64,000 nucleotides of DNA from Streptomyces sp. NBC_01116 (GTDB lineage: Bacteria; Actinomycetota; Actinomycetes; Streptomycetales; Streptomycetaceae), in contig NZ_CP108644.1 in NCBI RefSeq assembly GCF_041435495.1, forward strand, positions 3,209,501-3,273,500, in the 5' to 3' direction. A program made the translations under genes and the position numbers. The number at the start of each line of letters is the position of its first letter. Position 1 is the first letter of the stretch. Under the pieces are notes generated by a model. That model was not told the origin of the DNA, did no database searches, and saw only the letters and a program-made list of their open reading frames with translations. Of the stretch, positions 62,396 to 64,000 are shown piece by piece.

Positions 62396-63002
62396 GAAGT
62401 TTCCGTCCGGGGTTCAGATCAGGTGCAGCTCAGGGTTCACCGGCAGCCGGCTGCTACCGGGGCAACGCGAAGGGCCCGACACGTCAGGGGTGCCTGATCC
62501 GCCGGGCACCCCCGGGGGCCGGGATGGCTTCCAGGGTACGACCCGGGGGCGACAGCCGCGTCCGCAACCGGTGAGTGTGCGGTCCGTGCCGCCCTGCCGC
62601 GCGCATCCCGGGCCCGGCAGCCCGCACCCCGGGCCCGCCGTCCATATCCGGAGCCCGGCCGCCCGCACCCCCGGCCCGGCCCATACCCCGGCCCGGCCGC
62701 CCGTCGCGCCGTCACCGCCGCTCGTCGACGGTCCCGCACCGTTCGTCTCCGCCCCGCGCACAGTTCCGCCGGGGGCCCTCACAGGAGTGTTCCCAGCGTC
62801 TAGTCTTTTGCCCGACCATTGCACGAACACGCGGACGGGTTCTTCGGCCGGCCCGCCACCCATGCGGTATGGGGCACGGTCGACGGCACGGAGTACGGGG
62901 CACGGGCGCGGGGCACGGGCGGAGCGGGCAGCGGCCGGGACGGGCGGCGCGGGGTGATCCCCTCGGCGTACGCCTCCACGGCACCAGGCATCGGGGGCGT
63001 AC
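62396..63002. other. 607-bp intergenic region upstream of mfd and regulator
   Basis: The middle (62585-62715) is made of degenerate CCGGGCCCGGC-type repeats and the right part (about 62795-62840) has the AT-richer TCTAGTCTTTTGCCCGACC, the best promoter-like stretch. No gene is convincing on either strand. Confidence 0.5.
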
Positions 63003-63590
63003 GTGGGCGAGAACGAGATGTCTGTCTTCGGGGTGCCGGAGGCCGAGGAAGAGATCTACCGGCACTTCCTGCGCCACCCCGGCACCCGCGCCGACGACCT
63101 CCGCCTCCTGCCGCACTCCCGCCCCCAGGAGGCGCGCGCCCTGATCGCCCGCCTCCAGGAGCGGGGGCTGCTGCGCGCCGAGGACGCCGAGCGGCGGATC
63201 TTCCCGGCGGATCCCGAGGTGGCTCTCACCCGGTTGGTGGACGTCCGGCTGCACACGCTCCATCAGGAGTTGCAGCGCGTCACCCGGTCGCGGCACGTCA
63301 TTGACGGTCTACGCGCGGAGCACAGGGCCCGTACACCCTCCGCCGACACCTCGCGGGGCGCACGCCCGGCCCACCGCGGCGGCGAGGGCGCCGCCGCCCC
63401 TCGCCCTTCCGGCATCGAGCGGCGGGTGCTGGTGTCGATGTGCACGGTGGGCAAGGACGAGGCGGGCGCACGGGAGCTGGGGGTGTCGGTGCGGACCTAT
63501 CGGCGGCACGTCGCCGATCTGATGCAGACGCTCGGCGCGGCCAGCCGGGCGCAGGCCGCGCTGCTGGCCCGGGAGCGCGGTTGGATCTGA
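63003..63590 (+). CDS. TrmB/LuxR-like transcriptional regulator
   Basis: A 195-residue regulator. The N-terminal winged-helix-like part (EEEIYRHFLRHPGTRADDL, then SRPQEARALIARLQERGLL) resembles TrmB. A linker rich in Arg/Ala leads to a C-terminal LuxR-type helix-turn-helix (about 145-195: DEAGARELGVSVRTYRRHVADLMQTLGAASRAQAALLA). GTG 63003 and ATG 63018 are both plausible starts. Target unknown. Confidence 0.8.
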   Translation: MGENEMSVFGVPEAEEEIYRHFLRHPGTRADDLRLLPHSRPQEARALIARLQERGLLRAEDAERRIFPADPEVALTRLVDVRLHTLHQELQRVTRSRHVIDGLRAEHRARTPSADTSRGARPAHRGGEGAAAPRPSGIERRVLVSMCTVGKDEAGARELGVSVRTYRRHVADLMQTLGAASRAQAALLARERGWI

Positions 63591-63699
63591 GGCCCGAGGG
63601 CCCGAGGGCCGGGCGGCCCGGCGGCCTCGGCGAGAGGGAAACGGGGAACGCGGTGCGGGGAAGCACGATGAGGGGGAACACGGTGCGGGGAACGCGGTC

Positions 63700-63733
63700 G
63701 GCCCCGGGACGTTTGGAGGAACGTCCCGGGGCC
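63700..63733. terminator. 14-bp hairpin terminator (tandem element 1)
   Basis: GGCCCCGGGACGTT (63700-63713) and its complement (63720-63733) flank a 6-base loop, between convergent genes. Confidence 0.88.
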
Positions 63734-63744
63734 TGCCGGTCATC

Positions 63745-63773
63745 CTACGGTGACGCCCGGAGCGTCACCGTAG
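63745..63773. terminator. 12-bp hairpin terminator (tandem element 2)
   Basis: CTACGGTGACGC (63745-63756) and GCGTCACCGTAG (63762-63773) flank a 5-base loop, 17 bases before the ABC permease stop on the other strand. The pair of hairpins forms a double terminator. Confidence 0.85.
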
Positions 63774-63789
63774 TCGGGAGGGCGCCGGG

Positions 63790-64000
63790 TCACCCGTCCG
63801 ACGCGATGGCGTTCAGGACGTTCATCCGGCCCGCCCGGAAGGCCGGGACGAGAGCGGCGAACAGTCCGACGAGGGCGGAGCAGGCGAAGACCGTGAGGAT
63901 CGTCGGCCACGGGATCTCCAGGACCTCAAGGCCCTCCAGCGCCAGCAGCTTCTGGGCCGCGGTGCCCCAGCCCATCCCGAGTCCGAGTCCGAGCAGCGCC
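63790..64000 (-). CDS. FtsX-like ABC permease, 5' end outside window
   Basis: Only the last 69 residues are in view. They include the final membrane helices (ILTVFACSALVGLFAALVPAFRAG) and the typical AGRMNVLNAIASDG tail of FtsX/MacB-type permeases. The rest of the gene lies to the right. Confidence 0.82.
   Translation of the reverse strand, partial: ALLGLGLGMGWGTAAQKLLALEGLEVLEIPWPTILTVFACSALVGLFAALVPAFRAGRMNVLNAIASDG

Overview
The window is high-GC (about 72%) actinobacterial chromosome. GC-rich third codon positions, frequent GTG starts, GTGA/ATGA stop-start overlaps, a rare leucine tRNA reading UUA (bldA) and the gene order all point to Streptomyces. From memory, the order purK, GtrA, two-component pair, POT transporter, sigI/prsI/arsI, hut, cystathionine beta-synthase, bldA, cfa, ndh, ppx, divIC, eno, rpfA/rpfC, mazG, mfd follows the core region around SCO3060-SCO3110 of S. 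coelicolor. I see no prophage, insertion sequence or CRISPR array.

Layout. 1-5.9 kb: 3' part of purK (-), a GtrA membrane protein (+), an OmpR-type two-component system (-) and a POT peptide transporter (+). 6.0-10.5 kb: a four-gene operon (-) for cell-surface proteins: a small LPxTG-type protein, a WxL-interacting-like (DUF916-like) protein, an Ig-like membrane protein and a two-domain LAxTG-type protein. 10.8-13.1 kb: an anti-sigma kinase, an anti-sigma antagonist and a divergent SigB/F-type sigma factor. 14-25.4 kb: histidine utilisation genes hutU, an M20 amidohydrolase, hutF and hutI (-), a divergent APC permease, a four-gene roadblock/LC7-DUF4388 cluster (+), and an RpiR-type regulator that may control the hut divergon. 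26.4-33.3 kb: PLP-dependent cystathionine beta-synthase, SGNH hydrolase, thiolase, unknown genes, a Bax-inhibitor-like protein and bldA. 33.9-43.1 kb: an ABC exporter (ATPase and FtsX-like permease), cyclopropane synthase, type II NADH dehydrogenase with Rex-like operators, exopolyphosphatase, DUF501 protein and DivIC. 43.1-50.5 kb: enolase, two resuscitation-promoting factors (one behind a c-di-AMP riboswitch), cytochrome P450, MazG and a SurA-like lipoprotein. 50.7-58.8 kb: a Ser/Thr kinase with membrane partner, lipoproteins, isochorismatase and acetyltransferase homologues, a secreted HNH nuclease, and a SCO6745-like gene divergent from a leaderless tetR gene. 58.8-64 kb: mfd, a TrmB/LuxR-like regulator, and the 3' end of a second FtsX-like permease.

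Three themes link the window. Developmental control: bldA is here, and the only in-frame TTA codon I found in the called genes lies in the roadblock cluster. Redox and second-messenger control: Rex-like sites lie by ndh and a c-di-AMP riboswitch precedes rpfA. Finally, several degenerate minisatellites (16-36 bp periods) lie at gene 3' ends and some run into stop codons.
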